The translations under genes and the position numbers were made by a program. Positions 1-7,127 of a DNA stretch of 8,420 nt are shown here, piece after piece (position 1 is the first letter of the stretch; each line of letters opens with the position of its first letter). Source of the stretch: Oscillospiraceae bacterium (GTDB lineage: Bacteria; Bacillota; Clostridia; Oscillospirales; Ruminococcaceae); assembly GCA_031281115.1 (NCBI GenBank), contig JAITFV010000151.1, positions 1 through 8,420 on the forward strand. The letters run 5' to 3'. Under the pieces are notes generated by a model. The model had not been told where the DNA came from. It worked only from the letters and a program-made list of their open reading frames with translations, and ran no database searches.

Positions 1-40
1 GACTGCATAGCTGATTGTCCGTGCTGATGGCACGGCGGCA
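1..40 (+). repeat. Dispersed intergenic repeat, copy 1 (cut by window edge)
   Basis: These 40 bases match 7245-7284 in the same orientation with one difference (C at base 11 instead of T at 7255). The similarity stops abruptly at base 40. The unit contains a hairpin with arms CCGTGC (19-24) and GCACGG (30-35) and a five-base loop. It lies directly upstream of the chemoreceptor promoter. The left part of this copy is outside the window, so its true length cannot be seen. It looks non-coding; whether it is a mobile or a structural repeat is not decided by the sequence. Confidence 0.85.
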
Positions 41-74
41 TTTGTAAAAAATAAAATATTGAGTATAAAAGGCA

Positions 75-103
75 TTGACAAATAAATGCTTTCATGTTAT
101 AAT
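75..103 (+). promoter_or_regulatory. Consensus sigma-A promoter of the chemoreceptor gene
   Basis: TTGACA (75-80), a 17-base spacer and TATAAT (98-103) form a perfect consensus, and TG at 95-96 adds an extended -10 element. Transcription should start near base 110, giving a leader of about 35 bases. This excludes the upstream GTG at 106 as translation start and supports the ATG at 145. Confidence 0.9.
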
Positions 104-144
104 AAGTGAAATTGTGTCTAATTCAGAAGAAAGAGGGTTTAATT

Positions 145-1830
145 ATGAAGAATATGAAAATTTCCGCAAAATTATTTACTTGCTTCGGTGTTGTGCTTGC
201 TTTGGCGATGGCTATCGGCGTTGCCGGGATAATCGGACAAAGCTACATGAGCAGTGCTGCAAATGAAATGTACAGAACTGCTTCTCCCATGAGTGATTTA
301 TTAGTAGCGGTCTATGACTTCAGCGCGTTAAGGTATGAGGTGTCAAACGCAGTTCTCCACGCCGATAATATTGCTTACGTTACGAAAATCGAAGGTGATA
401 TGAGGTTACAGTTTATCGAATTTGAAGACTTGATGCGCGATTATGAGTACACGATTACCGGCAGTCAAGGCCAGGAGCTTTTCGATGAAATAATGGATAA
501 ATACAGCAGAGTCGTGAAACCCGGGATGTTAGATGTTATAGATAAAATTAGAGCCGGTGCGTCTTTAGGGGAGCTTATCGCAATTCTTGACCGTATAGAG
601 AATGACGCCGATGTAATTTCGGCAGACTTGAAAGAACTCGGTCAAATCCGTACACAAATCATTCGTGACCGCGACGCAAGCACTACCGCGCTTGCCCGCA
701 TGATGCTTATACTTATCATATCGGTAATTGTGGTTGCAATCGCCGTTGCAGTGTTCATGGTGGTTAAAGTTTCGGGAATGATTACCAAACCGCTAATACC
801 GCTGACGTCATTCATGGTAAAAGCGGGTACCACAGGCGAGCTTACGATGAGTGCGGAAGAGGATGCCGCCATGAAGGAATATTCGCAGTACGGCGATGAA
901 ACCGGACGGTGCATGAAAGGCGCGGATGCGTTCGCCAGACACATATACAATGTATCGAAAGTACTTAAAAGAGTCGCCGAGGGAGACCTCACTGTTCATC
1001 TGACCCCCCTCTCCGATAAGGACACCATGGGCTTCTCACTGCAACACATGATGAAGCAGCTCAATATGATGTTCGGGGAAATCAACGCTTCTTCATCACA
1101 AGTAAACAGTGCTTCGGGGCAAATTGCAGAAGGCGCGCAGAACCTTGCACAGTCTTCCACAGAGCAAGCCGCTTCCGTTCAGCAGCTTTCGAGTTCAATT
1201 CAAGATATGTCCGGACAAATTAAAGAAACCGCAAGCATGACAAACAAATGCGCCGACCTTTCGCAGAACATTAAAGAAAAAGCCGAAAAAGGCAGCAATC
1301 AAATGGACGAGCTTATGCAGGCAGTGCGTGAAATAACCGATGCAAGTACGCAAATTGAGAAAGTTATAAAAGTTATCGACGATATTGCTTTCCAAACCAA
1401 CATTCTCGCGCTTAATGCGGCAGTTGAAGCGGCAAGAGCCGGGGCCGCAGGTAAAGGATTCGCGGTTGTCGCCGAGGAAGTAAGAAACCTTGCTTCCAAG
1501 AGTGCCGAAGCGGCAAAAGATACTTCGGGCTTAATCGAAAATTCAATAAATAAAGCAAGTTTAGGTCTGTCACTCGCGACTAACACCTCATCTTCTCTGC
1601 ATGAAATCGTAAACGGAATCAGCGAAAACGCCGCAATAATTTCAGATATTGCAATGTCCTCAAGCGGGCAATCCACTGCGATTTCAGAACTCAATATAGG
1701 CGTTGAGCAGGTAGCGAACGTAATCCAGCAAAACTCCGCAATCGCAGAACAAAGCGCGGCTGCTTCCGAGGAGATGAGCGGGCAGACAGATGTACTTAAA
1801 GGCTTGGTAGCGCAGTTCAAATTGAGTTAA
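145..1830 (+). CDS. Methyl-accepting chemotaxis protein (4HB-type sensor)
   Basis: A transmembrane chemoreceptor that senses a ligand outside the cell and controls the CheA kinase through CheW. The 561-residue protein starts at ATG 145, preceded by GAGGG (133-137), seven bases away. An in-frame GTG at 106 lies upstream of the predicted transcription start. TM1 is about residues 11-31 and TM2 about 187-208; between them is a mostly helical region of about 155 residues that fits a four-helix-bundle sensor. A HAMP-like segment (about 209-240) is followed by a second HAMP-like unit (about 268-308, with AEGDLTVHL), a layout seen in many clostridial receptors. The signalling hairpin tip is around residues 411-465 ([18 protein letters not shown], then [13 protein letters not shown]). 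The glutamate often found in RAGE is alanine here. There is no C-terminal CheR/CheB-binding pentapeptide. It appears monocistronic; the ligand is unknown. Confidence 0.95.
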   Translation: MKNMKISAKLFTCFGVVLALAMAIGVAGIIGQSYMSSAANEMYRTASPMSDLLVAVYDFSALRYEVSNAVLHADNIAYVTKIEGDMRLQFIEFEDLMRDYEYTITGSQGQELFDEIMDKYSRVVKPGMLDVIDKIRAGASLGELIAILDRIENDADVISADLKELGQIRTQIIRDRDASTTALARMMLILIISVIVVAIAVAVFMVVKVSGMITKPLIPLTSFMVKAGTTGELTMSAEEDAAMKEYSQYGDETGRCMKGADAFARHIYNVSKVLKRVAEGDLTVHLTPLSDKDTMGFSLQHMMKQLNMMFGEINASSSQVNSASGQIAEGAQNLAQSSTEQAASVQQLSSSIQDMSGQIKETASMTNKCADLSQNIKEKAEKGSNQMDELMQAVREITDASTQIEKVIKVIDDIAFQTNILALNAAVEAARAGAAGKGFAVVAEEVRNLASKSAEAAKDTSGLIENSINKASLGLSLATNTSSSLHEIVNGISENAAIISDIAMSSSGQSTAISELNIGVEQVANVIQQNSAIAEQSAAASEEMSGQTDVLKGLVAQFKLS

Positions 1831-1864
1831 TAGAATATTTCCGCATAAGCAAGCGGAATCACAG

Positions 1865-1900
1865 AAAAGACCATTTCATTAAAAAATGAAATGGTCTTTT
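1865..1900 (+). terminator. Intrinsic terminator between convergent genes
   Basis: Sixteen-base perfect arms (1865-1880 and 1885-1900) flank an AAAA loop. The right arm ends in TTTT and runs into a T-rich tract (TTTTTTATTTCTTTTT) on the + strand. It terminates the chemoreceptor transcript. Read on the - strand the same hairpin is followed by TTTTCTG, so it may also stop transcription from the convergent transporter gene whose stop codon lies ten bases away. A weaker inverted repeat (TTCCGC 1839-1844, GCGGAA 1853-1858) lies between the gene and this terminator. Confidence 0.92.
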
Positions 1901-1910
1901 TTATTTCTTT

Positions 1911-2807
1911 TTATTCCTTCGCGGGATTTACGTGAACCATACAGTGTTTTACCTCAGAGAAGGCTGTTTCTACTGCATCATGTACGTTTTCTGCAATCTT
2001 GTGCGATTCGTTGAGCGTGAGTTCGCCGTCTGCGGCGATTTCTATGTCAACATACATCTTTGAGCCGAACATACGGGTGCGTAAATCGTCGATTCCCATT
2101 ACGCCCTCTTGCCGGGAAATAACAGTTTCAAGCTTTGTGAGTGTTTCGGGGTCACAGGCTTTATCGACCATTTGATTGGTTGCGGTTTTAAAAATATCAA
2201 AGGCTGTTTTCACGATGAATACGCAGATAATAAGCCCTGCGACCGAGTCAAGCACGGGGAAGCCCATTCTCGCGCCGAGTATGCCGCAAAACGCGCCGAC
2301 TGTTGCCATTGCATCGGAGCGGGAGTGCCATGCATCCGCCATGAGCGCGGTAGAGTTGATTTTTTTTGCGGCGGCGCGGGTGTACCAAAACATCCATTCT
2401 TTGATTGCAATCGTAAGTCCCGCGATTATAAGCGCGGCAATTTCCATCGACATAGGTTCGTATTCGCCGCCGATAATATCATGCACCGCGCCGTAACCTA
2501 TGCCTATACCCACTATTACCAAAATCACCGCCATTATCAGTGATGCCACGCTTTCAAAGCGCTCGTGCCCGTACTGGTGCGATTTATCGGATTTTTTCCC
2601 CGCAACATTCACACCTATCATCACGATAATTGTCGTAGCGCCGTCGGACAGCGTGTGAACCGCGCTCGAAACCAATGCCGCCGAGCCGGCAATCAAACCG
2701 ATTACAAACTGAACAACCGCCAAAATAAAATTAAGCACCATCGTGCGGATTGAAACGCGGTTAGCAATTTTTATGCCTGCTTTTGTGTCAAGAGGTGTTT
2801 TTTTCAT
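1911..2807 (-). CDS. Cation diffusion facilitator (CDF) metal transporter
   Basis: A membrane antiporter that exports divalent metal, usually zinc, from the cytoplasm in exchange for protons. The 298-residue length is normal for the family. Six membrane segments are visible between about residues 20 and 210, followed by a cytoplasmic ferredoxin-like domain (about 211-295). The transport-site motifs are HTLSD (H51, D55) in TM2 and HSRSD (H161, D165) in TM5. This His/Asp-His/Asp pattern is generally linked to zinc preference, whereas DxxxD in TM2 is typical of the iron/zinc YiiP type. YGHERFE (79-85) is the conserved loop after TM2. The start at 2807 follows AGGAG (2818-2814) by six bases. I see no convincing promoter in the 201 bases upstream; those bases are hairpin-rich. 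The gene lies behind tyrA on the same strand but is probably separated from it by a terminator. Confidence 0.95.
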   Translation of the reverse strand: MKKTPLDTKAGIKIANRVSIRTMVLNFILAVVQFVIGLIAGSAALVSSAVHTLSDGATTIIVMIGVNVAGKKSDKSHQYGHERFESVASLIMAVILVIVGIGIGYGAVHDIIGGEYEPMSMEIAALIIAGLTIAIKEWMFWYTRAAAKKINSTALMADAWHSRSDAMATVGAFCGILGARMGFPVLDSVAGLIICVFIVKTAFDIFKTATNQMVDKACDPETLTKLETVISRQEGVMGIDDLRTRMFGSKMYVDIEIAADGELTLNESHKIAENVHDAVETAFSEVKHCMVHVNPAKE

Positions 2808-2835
2808 GAATTTCTCCTACAAAATATTACTCCTC

Positions 2836-2881
2836 AACGAAACTCATGCGCCTCACGGCAAAGCCGCTCGGGAGTTTCGTT
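2836..2881. repeat. Two-tier hairpin ahead of the CDF gene
   Basis: Ten-base perfect arms AACGAAACTC (2836-2845) and GAGTTTCGTT (2872-2881) enclose a second hairpin, CGGC (2856-2859) and GCCG (2863-2866) with an AAA loop. It ends 28 bases before the CDF start, so if transcribed it would sit in the 5' leader of the transporter mRNA. No T-run follows it on either strand, so it is unlikely to be a terminator. A regulatory role is possible but only inferred. Confidence 0.6.
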
Positions 2882-2894
2882 GCTCAAAACGTGC

Positions 2895-2931
2895 TTGTTT
2901 CTCGTCTGCCTGCAGCAGACAACCGAAACAA
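2895..2931. repeat. Long hairpin in the tyrA-CDF intergenic region
   Basis: The outer arms TTGTTTC (2895-2901) and GAAACAA (2925-2931) pair, and after a small internal loop the inner arms GTCTGC (2904-2909) and GCAGAC (2915-2920) pair around CTGCA. No U-tract follows. Together with its neighbours it makes about 165 bases of nearly continuous secondary structure. Confidence 0.6.
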
Positions 2932-2939
2932 ATGCACAA

Positions 2940-2982
2940 TATTAATCCTAAAAAAACGCAAGCGCTTTATTGCGGATTAATA
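2940..2982 (-). terminator. Probable terminator of the aromatic operon
   Basis: Read on the - strand, CGCAA (2974-2970) pairs with TTGCG (2961-2957) and is followed directly by seven T residues (2956-2950), the form of an intrinsic terminator 35 bases past the tyrA stop codon. A wider inverted repeat, TATTAATCC (2940-2948) against GGATTAATA (2974-2982), overlaps it and could form a competing structure. The stem is short, so termination may be incomplete and some transcripts could continue into the CDF gene. Confidence 0.6.
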
Positions 2983-3008
2983 ACAAACGCATAATGCGCG
3001 CCCTAAAA

Positions 3009-3848
3009 TTAATTTCCTCGTTCCACGCGCTCTTTGCGCTCCGCGCCTTCTTTGAGCAGTGCTTTTAGTTTCTCGCTGTCGCCAGCTTCAAGCGCAGTTT
3101 TATACTCTCCGAGACTGTTTATGAGGAAGTCAATTTCTAAGAGCAGGTTCCCGCGGTTTTCCAAGAACAGCTCTGCCCACATTTCCTCATTAAGCCGCGC
3201 AACTCTTGTTAAGTCCCTGTAACTGCCCGCTGAAAAGCCCCTATGCTCGGACGCCTGCGGGCTTTTTACGTAGGCATTAGAAACCACGTGCGCGAGCTGC
3301 GAGGTATACGCGATTCGCCGGTCGTGCTCTTCAGGTGTGGTGAAAACCACACTCCCGAAGCCGATTTTCATAAAAAACTTCTTCGCTTTTTCTAATGTTT
3401 TAATCCCTTCATCAGGGCAGGGCGTAAGCAGCATCGGCGCACCTTTAAACAGCGAACTGCGCGAATGACGGAAGCCGGAGTTTTGCGTTCCTGCCATCGG
3501 GTGCCCGCCTATAAATGTAAAACCGTGCTTCTTCGCGAGTTTTGCGGCGGCTTCGCAGATATTAATTTTAACGCCTGCCGCATCTATTACAACCGCGCCT
3601 TTTTTGAATTTCGCGGCGTTTGCTTTTATGTAATCAATCGTTGCTTTCGGGTAGAGCGCGATTAAAACAAAATCGCAGTCGGCAAGGTTTTCTTCATTTA
3701 AAACGCCATCGCTCGCACCCTCTAACTTCGCCTGTAAATTCACGCTTTGGTTTTTATCAAAAGCCAAAACTTTGTAGCTTGTATTTTCTTTAATGGCTTT
3801 GGCGAGCGAGCCGCCGATTAAGCCGAGACCGATGATTCCTGTTGTCAT
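3009..3848 (-). CDS. tyrA: Prephenate dehydrogenase
   Basis: Oxidative decarboxylation of prephenate to 4-hydroxyphenylpyruvate in tyrosine synthesis, in the cytoplasm. The 279-residue protein begins with a Rossmann fold: GLGLIG at 7-12, and an acidic residue (D31) at the end of the second strand, which favours NAD+ over NADP+. GGHPMAG (114-120) carries the conserved histidine H116, and SQLAHVVSNA (183-192) and SYRDLTRVA (209-217) are typical of the all-helical C-terminal domain. There is no chorismate mutase domain and no C-terminal ACT domain, so it is the short single-function form; feedback control would have to act elsewhere, for example on DAHP synthase. The start at 3848 follows GGAG (3859-3856) by seven bases. 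It is the last gene of the apparent operon, 35 bases after the broken CPBP gene. Arogenate as substrate cannot be excluded. Confidence 0.94.
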   Translation of the reverse strand: MTTGIIGLGLIGGSLAKAIKENTSYKVLAFDKNQSVNLQAKLEGASDGVLNEENLADCDFVLIALYPKATIDYIKANAAKFKKGAVVIDAAGVKINICEAAAKLAKKHGFTFIGGHPMAGTQNSGFRHSRSSLFKGAPMLLTPCPDEGIKTLEKAKKFFMKIGFGSVVFTTPEEHDRRIAYTSQLAHVVSNAYVKSPQASEHRGFSAGSYRDLTRVARLNEEMWAELFLENRGNLLLEIDFLINSLGEYKTALEAGDSEKLKALLKEGAERKERVERGN

Positions 3849-3883
3849 GATTTTACTCCGTTGTTTTTTAGTGTATATAATGC

Positions 3884-4714
3884 TTATTTGGTGAAGTTCT
3901 TATTTGTTATTATTTCATTAGGTTTTACTTTTTTAAGTAAAACTAATCCCGTAATTATAAACGGTATTGAAACCAGTAACGTATTTATGATAACCCCCAA
4001 AATATCTGACTCAAGTTGTGTGTCCGGCTGTAATGTAATTGCATTAAATATTTGACCGGACAAATTTACAAGTCCATGAAGCAGTATAGGGACAATAAGT
4101 GTTTTTGTTCGCAGATAAAGCACCGCAAAAAGCAAGCCAAATGCAGTTGCATAAACGATTTGAGAAGTTATTGTTAAAATATCGCTATGCACTATATTAA
4201 CAACATGAATCACTCCGAAAATCGCAGAAGAAATAACACAAGAGTTTATTATTCACCTTTTTGTATGTCCCATTTTTTTTAGTAACAATTTCAATAAAAG
4301 ACCTCTTACCAATACTTCTTCAAACAATCCCGTACCAATAAAAGGGTGTAAAATAACTATAAGAAGATATAAGGGATTCGGCTTAATTATGCTATCTTCT
4401 GGTAATTGCATGAGATTTAATAAGAAAAGTATAACGGAAAGGACTATAAACAACCAGCCAAGAAGAAAACCTTTTCCCATGTTCTTAAATTTGAAATCAC
4501 CTATATTAAATACCTGTAATTTCCACATAAGGAAAACAACTATACAGGTCAACACTATCTGCCATGTGGTGAAAAGTGTCAATCCGATTGTTGGTTGCAT
4601 ATCAAGCATTATCAAAATACCGACTGCTAATATTGCAAGCATAAAGAGTATGCCTAACAAAAGCACAGATAAAATGACGTGCGAGTACACGAATTTATTT
4701 ATTTTCTCCCACAT
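3884..4714 (-). pseudogene. CPBP-family intramembrane protease, interrupted by an in-frame TGA
   Basis: CPBP (Abi, CAAX-protease-like) proteins are multi-pass membrane metalloproteases. The first open part (4714 to 4253, 153 residues) has several membrane segments and motif 1, FEEVLVRG (E132, E133, R137). A TGA stop at 4255-4253 ends it. The same frame continues without any other stop to TAA at 3884-3886, and the continuation carries motif 2 (FGVIH, F166-H170) and motif 3 (H213 and N217 in HGLVN). Codon 154 is thus the only interruption; a one-base change from GGA, glycine, would explain it. The gene starts at 4714 after GAGG and lies 34 bases behind aroF and 35 ahead of tyrA. A hand count of four 60-base lines gives about 30% G+C, against about 53% in a line of aroF, which suggests transfer. 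Without motifs 2 and 3 the short product should be inactive. Readthrough or a sequencing error remain possible. Confidence 0.85.
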
Positions 4715-4748
4715 TTGTTATATACCTCAACTTCTGATTATATAAATT

Positions 4749-5753
4749 CTACGAACTGATTGCCTCCCTCACCCTCTCCACACTTTTCACCAACTCCGCG
4801 AACTGTTCCGGCTTAAGCGACTGCGGGCCGTCGCACATTGCTTTTTCGGGATTATTATGCACTTCTACGATTATGCCGTCTGCGCCTGCAGCAACCGCCG
4901 CAAGCGTCAATGGTTTTACATATCGTGCGATTCCGCATGCGTGGCTGGGGTCTACGATTACGGGTAGGTGCGAGAGTTCTTTTAAAACAGGCACAGCCCC
5001 TATGTCGCAGGTGTTGCGGGTAGCGGTTTCAAAGGTGCGGATTCCGCGTTCGCAAAGTATCACCTGCTCGTTTCCGCCTGCCATGATGTATTCCGCGCTT
5101 AAAAGGAGTTCTTTTAGAGTACTTGAAAGCCCGCGTTTAAGCAGAATCGGCTGCTTTGTTCTGCCGAGCTGCTTTAAAAGCTCCATATTCTGCATATTCC
5201 GCGCACCGACTTGAATTACATCAACTTCACTGAAATGCTCAAGGTGCGACAAATCCATGATTTCGGTGACAATCGGCAGCCCTGTGAGTTTTTTTGCTTT
5301 TAAAAGCAGCCCAATCCCCTCATCGCGCATACCTTGGAAATCATAGGGTGATGTGCGCGGTTTGTACGCGCCGCCGCGGAGCATCTGCGCGCCGGAAGCT
5401 TTGACGCTCTCGGCGATTGCACAGATTTGCTCTTCACTTTCAACCGAGCAGGGACCCGCAATCATCATGAAATTGCCGTCGCCTATTTTCGCACCGCCTA
5501 TTTCAAAAATACTGTCGTCGGAGTGGAATTTGCGGTTGGCTTTTTTAAACTGCTCGGTTACTCGCATTACACTTTCGACAATGGCGAGCCCTTCAATCAG
5601 CTCTGTGTCGATTGTTGCGGTATCGCCGATTAAGCCGAGCACCGTCTGCATTTTTCCTATGCTCAAATGCACATCCAAGCCGAGACTCTTAATCCATTCT
5701 ATTAAATCCCCGCGCTGTTGTTCCGAGGCACCTTGTTTGAGTACTACTATCAT
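4749..5753 (-). CDS. aroF: 3-deoxy-7-phosphoheptulonate (DAHP) synthase, type I-beta with regulatory domain
   Basis: Condenses phosphoenolpyruvate and erythrose 4-phosphate to DAHP, the first committed step of the shikimate pathway. Residues 1 to about 68 form a ferredoxin-like domain like that of the Thermotoga enzyme, which mediates feedback inhibition by aromatic amino acids. The catalytic barrel follows: AGPCSVES (99-106), RGGAYKPRTSPYDFQG (126-141), QVGARNMQN (181-189), LLKRG (204-208), CERGIRTFE (234-242) and VDPSHACG (267-274). The four expected metal ligands are present: C102, H271, E297 and D308. The 334-residue length is normal for this subtype. The ATG at 5753 overlaps the TGA of the upstream hydrolase gene as ATGA, so translation is probably coupled; AAAAAGGAAG inside the upstream gene is the likely ribosome binding site. 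The stop is TAG. With tyrA two genes downstream, the operon's main role is probably tyrosine synthesis. Confidence 0.97.
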   Translation of the reverse strand: MIVVLKQGASEQQRGDLIEWIKSLGLDVHLSIGKMQTVLGLIGDTATIDTELIEGLAIVESVMRVTEQFKKANRKFHSDDSIFEIGGAKIGDGNFMMIAGPCSVESEEQICAIAESVKASGAQMLRGGAYKPRTSPYDFQGMRDEGIGLLLKAKKLTGLPIVTEIMDLSHLEHFSEVDVIQVGARNMQNMELLKQLGRTKQPILLKRGLSSTLKELLLSAEYIMAGGNEQVILCERGIRTFETATRNTCDIGAVPVLKELSHLPVIVDPSHACGIARYVKPLTLAAVAAGADGIIVEVHNNPEKAMCDGPQSLKPEQFAELVKSVERVREAISS

Positions 5754-6712
5754 TCTTTATACTTCCTTTTTATTACTTCTTCTGCTTTTTTGAGATGTAT
5801 GTTGAATCCTTTGTTTTTCTTTGCTGTTTCAATATCGTCATAAATGAACGTAGACCAATCCCACCAAAAAACACCCGCGAACCGCGGTTCTTTCATAAAT
5901 ACATCAAGACAGGATTCATAAAAATCAGCTTGCTCCTCCTCCGAGTACGGATACTCCTTACGCGAGAAGTCCCACGGAATCGCCGAGCAGCCTTTTGCGG
6001 AACGGCAGCCGATTTCCATGAAAATATACTTTTTGTTAAACTTTTCCGAAAGCGCATTTAAGTGCAGGCGAACCTCTTCCCATACAGCGGTCATTTTCTC
6101 TTTTTCCGCGCCGTTTTCGCCGACCCCGTAATATGCGGAAGTCCCGATGTAATCAAGGTCATCGAACCATGCGATATTTTCTTCGTCACCGTGGTTTGTG
6201 TTATAGACGAGCTTGCCTGAATAAACTTTACGCAGTTTCTTGATTAATTTACGCCAATATTCGTCTTTATGTTCCGTTCCGGACATCTCGCAGCCTATGC
6301 AAAGCATTTCAATACCAAGCTCTTCGGCGAGTTCTGCGTAGTGCTTCATGTACGCTGTGTAACTCTTGAACCACTTTTTCCAGTATACATCCCGCTCTGC
6401 CATGTTTTCGTCGGGGAAAGCGATATACGCCCGCCACATGCCGTCAGCGGAGTTAAGAATAGGCTTCAGGCAGATTTTGATTCCTTTTGCGCGGGCTTTT
6501 TCGACTGCGAAAGTTATATCGCGGTCTGTAGGCGTGCGTTTAAAGTCGAAGCTTATGTCTGTCGAGAAAAAATTTTTCTGATTATTAACAACGGCGAGGC
6601 AAATCCAGTTCACGCCGGTGTTATAAAGCAGTTCCTGTGATTTTATACCGCGTTCTGAACGATAGTCGCCTCTTGCGCCTAAGTAGCCGTACGTAAAACC
6701 TTTAATTTCCAT
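5750..6712 (-). CDS. GH113-like glycoside hydrolase (beta-mannanase family), cytoplasmic
   Basis: A (beta/alpha)8-barrel protein of 320 residues resembling glycoside hydrolase family 113, whose known members hydrolyse beta-1,4-mannans or manno-oligosaccharides. MEIKGFTYGY at the start and the motifs IGCEMSGTE (139-147) and FMEIGCRS (231-238) fit the family; E142 would be the acid/base and E233 the nucleophile. FWWDWS (282-287) is an aromatic patch near the C-terminal end of the barrel. There is no signal peptide, so it probably acts inside the cell on imported oligosaccharides. I chose the ATG at 6712 because AGAGGG lies just upstream and because a longer start at 6757 would fall inside the promoter and upstream of the transcription start. 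It is the first gene of the operon and overlaps aroF by four bases. The link with aromatic synthesis is unexplained. The family assignment is from motif memory; substrate unknown. Confidence 0.78.
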   Translation of the reverse strand: MEIKGFTYGYLGARGDYRSERGIKSQELLYNTGVNWICLAVVNNQKNFFSTDISFDFKRTPTDRDITFAVEKARAKGIKICLKPILNSADGMWRAYIAFPDENMAERDVYWKKWFKSYTAYMKHYAELAEELGIEMLCIGCEMSGTEHKDEYWRKLIKKLRKVYSGKLVYNTNHGDEENIAWFDDLDYIGTSAYYGVGENGAEKEKMTAVWEEVRLHLNALSEKFNKKYIFMEIGCRSAKGCSAIPWDFSRKEYPYSEEEQADFYESCLDVFMKEPRFAGVFWWDWSTFIYDDIETAKKNKGFNIHLKKAEEVIKRKYKE

Positions 6713-6747
6713 GTTATCCCTCTTATTTTCTAAATATAGTAAAAATA

Positions 6748-6776
6748 AGTATAACATAAATATGCTGTTACGTCAA
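6748..6776 (-). promoter_or_regulatory. Sigma-A promoter of the hydrolase-aroF-tyrA operon
   Basis: On the - strand, TTGACG (6776-6771), a 17-base spacer and TATACT (6753-6748) with an extended -10 TG (TGTTATACT). Transcription should start near 6741, leaving a leader of about 29 bases, too short for a T-box or other riboswitch. The position rules out the 6757 start for the first gene. Confidence 0.87.
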
Positions 6777-6785
6777 CAAATATTT

Positions 6786-6840
6786 TAACGGAGTTCCGCT
6801 GCTTGCGAGCTGCGCCAATCCTAAAATCCAATAAACCAGT
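6786..6840 (-). repeat. Left arm of a 380-base inverted-repeat element
   Basis: The reverse complement of these 55 bases matches 7111-7165 at 42 of 55 positions without gaps, including 20 identical bases at the inner end (6821-6840 against 7111-7130). The less conserved outer part includes GCGGAAC in both arms. The two arms face each other around about 270 bases that hold two promoters. The arrangement resembles terminal inverted repeats of a small non-autonomous element, but no clear target-site duplication is visible. Confidence 0.7.
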
Positions 6841-6890
6841 ATAAATTAAATTAAAAGATTATAATTCATAAAATATTTTATTCTATACCC

Positions 6891-6919
6891 TTGCGCTTTC
6901 GTTTAAAAACGTGTATACT
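6891..6919 (+). promoter_or_regulatory. Candidate promoter P1 in the intergenic region
   Basis: TTGCGC (6891-6896), a 17-base spacer and TATACT (6914-6919) on the + strand. The -35 matches consensus at the important TTG only. It lies inside the inverted-repeat element and 78 bases upstream of the stronger promoter P2, in the same direction. Confidence 0.55.
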
Positions 6920-6968
6920 GTAAACTAAAGAAGCTGAGAAAGATGTGAAAATAAGCGCCGCCGTTCCA

Positions 6969-6997
6969 TTGACTTGTCAGCAAAAATATGATATAAT
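6969..6997 (+). promoter_or_regulatory. Strong extended -10 promoter P2 in the intergenic region
   Basis: TTGACT (6969-6974), a 17-base spacer and TATAAT (6992-6997), with TG at 6989-6990 (TGATATAAT). Transcription should start near 7004. The next good gene start is at 7433, so the transcript either has a leader of about 430 bases full of palindromes or is a separate non-coding RNA. I see no better promoter closer to the 7433 gene. Confidence 0.8.
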
Positions 6998-7055
6998 TGT
7001 CTGTAGCATTTGTGAAATTAAACAAAATGCGGGATTTCAATAGACTGCGGCATCC

Positions 7056-7082
7056 CCGATTCCAATCTCTGATTGGAATCGG
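7056..7082. repeat. Perfect palindrome with 12-base arms
   Basis: CCGATTCCAATC (7056-7067) and GATTGGAATCGG (7071-7082) pair perfectly around TCT. It is the first strong stem-loop about 52 bases after the predicted start of the P2 transcript. No T-run follows (GTGTGAGTT), so it is not an intrinsic terminator. Confidence 0.75.
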
Positions 7083-7099
7083 TGTGAGTTGCTTATACT

Positions 7100-7127
7100 A
7101 AATCCAATAAACTGGTTTATTGGATTT
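7100..7127. repeat. Perfect palindrome with 13-base arms
   Basis: AAATCCAATAAAC (7100-7112) and GTTTATTGGATTT (7115-7127) pair around TG. Its right arm is the conserved core of the inverted repeat shared with 6821-6840, so the same bases could pair either locally or with the distant left arm. Three copies of the ATCCAATAAAC core therefore occur in the region, two in one orientation and one inverted. Confidence 0.75.

Noticed and set aside
1411..1500. Alanine in place of glutamate in the chemoreceptor RAGE motif as a sign of a defective receptor
   Set aside because: As I recall, RAGAAGKGF variants occur in other clostridial receptors, and the rest of the signalling tip is intact.
2109..2543. 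A 144-codon + strand frame opposite the CDF gene
   Set aside because: It is a shadow of the transporter gene on the other strand, with no recognisable domain or ribosome binding site.
3884..4213. Downstream CPBP part as an independent gene starting at GTG 4213
   Set aside because: The GTG is the valine inside motif 2 (FGVIH), no ribosome binding site precedes it, and the frame continues upstream to the first half.
6713..6757. Longer N-terminus for the hydrolase from 6757
   Set aside because: It would start inside the promoter and upstream of the expected transcript start; the 6712 ATG has a good ribosome binding site.
7021..7090. tRNA-like look of the GATTCCAATC region
   Set aside because: The pairing is one simple 12-base hairpin; there is no acceptor stem, D arm or anticodon arm in the right places.
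7027..7101. A 24-codon open frame starting with ATG after promoter P2
   Set aside because: It has no ribosome binding site and much of it is the palindrome at 7056-7082, so its codons are explained by the repeat.
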